A stretch of DNA of 6,710 nucleotides from Treponema sp. GTDB taxonomy: Bacteria; Spirochaetota; Spirochaetia; Treponematales; Breznakiellaceae. This document shows positions 6,436 to 6,710 of the stretch, piece by piece; position 1 is the first letter of the stretch, and every line of letters begins with the position of its first letter. A program made the position numbers and the translations under genes. The notes beneath the pieces are model-generated. The model saw only the letters and a list, made by a program, of their open reading frames with translations, had not been told where the DNA came from and did not search any database. The DNA lies in NCBI GenBank assembly GCA_031281685.1, contig JAITFA010000141.1, positions 1-6,710 on the forward strand. The letters are read 5' to 3'.

Positions 6436-6604
6436 TGTGGTTCGGCAAGTCCGCGTGAGAGGGCAGCGTTATAGCGGAGCGCGATTTTTCCAAAAACACC
6501 TGAAATACTTTTGTTTTCCCTCTTTACAGGCGCTTGCGTAACGTATTAGGAACCGCTACACTATTTCAATGCGTTTGACTACGGCAAGCATAAGACTAGA
6601 ATAC
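6436..6604. other. Non-coding spacer upstream of fucI
   Basis: This stretch between the candidate fucI promoter and the heptamer array has no supported gene. All three minus-strand frames leaving the array hit stops within about 60 nt, so the array could at most be the tail of a minus-strand gene. On the plus strand an ATG at 6569 opens a frame that continues into the array (MRLTTASIRLEYAPGSRLP) to the window end, but the nearest AGGA is about 18 nt away, too far for a good ribosome binding site. Confidence 0.4.
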
Positions 6605-6710
6605 GCTCCCGGCTCCCGGCTCCCGGCTCCCGGCTCCCGGCTCCCGGCTCCCGGCTCCCGGCTCCCGGCTCCCGGCTCCCGGCTCCCGGCTCCCGGCTCC
6701 CGGCTCCCGG
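6605..6710. repeat. Heptanucleotide tandem repeat, at least 15 perfect copies
   Basis: The unit GCTCCCG is repeated 15 times without mismatch from 6605 to 6709, with one further base at 6710, and the array runs off the window. It has no stop codon in any of the six frames. It shares the 7-bp period with the array in the methyltransferase gene but not its sequence. Its full length and what lies beyond are unknown. Confidence 0.97.

Noticed and set aside
6489..6530. Minus-strand terminator upstream of fucI (CCTG-AAA with TTT-CAGG, then a T-run)
   Set aside because: The stem needs a bulge, is AT-rich in half its length and has a long loop of about 17 nt. It is too weak to annotate.

Overview
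The window holds five protein genes, all on the minus strand: fucI (L-fucose isomerase), a MATE-family efflux transporter, prfA (peptide chain release factor 1), an AT-rich SAM-dependent methyltransferase gene, and the 5' part of prmC (release factor glutamine methyltransferase), which runs off the left edge. The flanking genes have a moderately high G+C content, judged by eye in the mid-50s percent. The methyltransferase gene is far more AT-rich. The organism is bacterial. A host-associated or anaerobic bacterium, for example a Treponema-like spirochaete or another gut lineage, would fit fucose use plus prfA-prmC synteny, but this is a weak inference and nothing in the window fixes the phylum.

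Layout from right to left, in the direction of transcription. Positions 6605-6710 are a perfect tandem array of a 7-bp unit (GCTCCCG, at least 15 copies) that continues beyond the window. A roughly 230-bp leader with a candidate promoter precedes fucI (6376-4562). A 78-bp gap with two tandem TGTACnnGTACA palindromes separates fucI from the MATE gene (4483-3074), which starts at a TTG codon behind a good ribosome binding site. After 37 bp comes prfA (3035-1959), with a candidate promoter that would place the transcript start on or next to its ATG. Downstream of prfA is a strongly folded, terminator-like segment (1930-1880). Next is an AT-rich island of about 1.1 kb carrying the methyltransferase gene, then 209 bp with a plus-strand terminator-like hairpin, then prmC.

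The main discovery is in the AT-rich island. The methyltransferase reading frame has no convincing start codon of its own. About 130 bp upstream of its first usable codon is an ATG with a near-ideal ribosome binding site, followed four codons later by eight perfect copies of the heptamer ACAGCAG (minus-strand sense). In this assembly that ATG is out of frame with the methyltransferase and would give a 32-residue peptide. Gaining one repeat (9 units) or losing two (6 units) would join the ATG to the methyltransferase frame and give a protein of about 329 or 322 residues. This is the architecture of a slipped-strand, phase-variable contingency gene, captured here in the OFF state. Two strong sigma-70-type promoter matches lie immediately upstream.

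Functionally, prfA and prmC are partners, because PrmC methylates the glutamine of the GGQ motif in RF1. The two genes are often adjacent, so the methyltransferase island appears to have entered between them. The methyltransferase resembles class I enzymes found in surface-glycan loci rather than DNA methyltransferases; its substrate cannot be named from the sequence. A second heptamer array of unrelated sequence upstream of fucI suggests that heptanucleotide repeats may recur in this genome.
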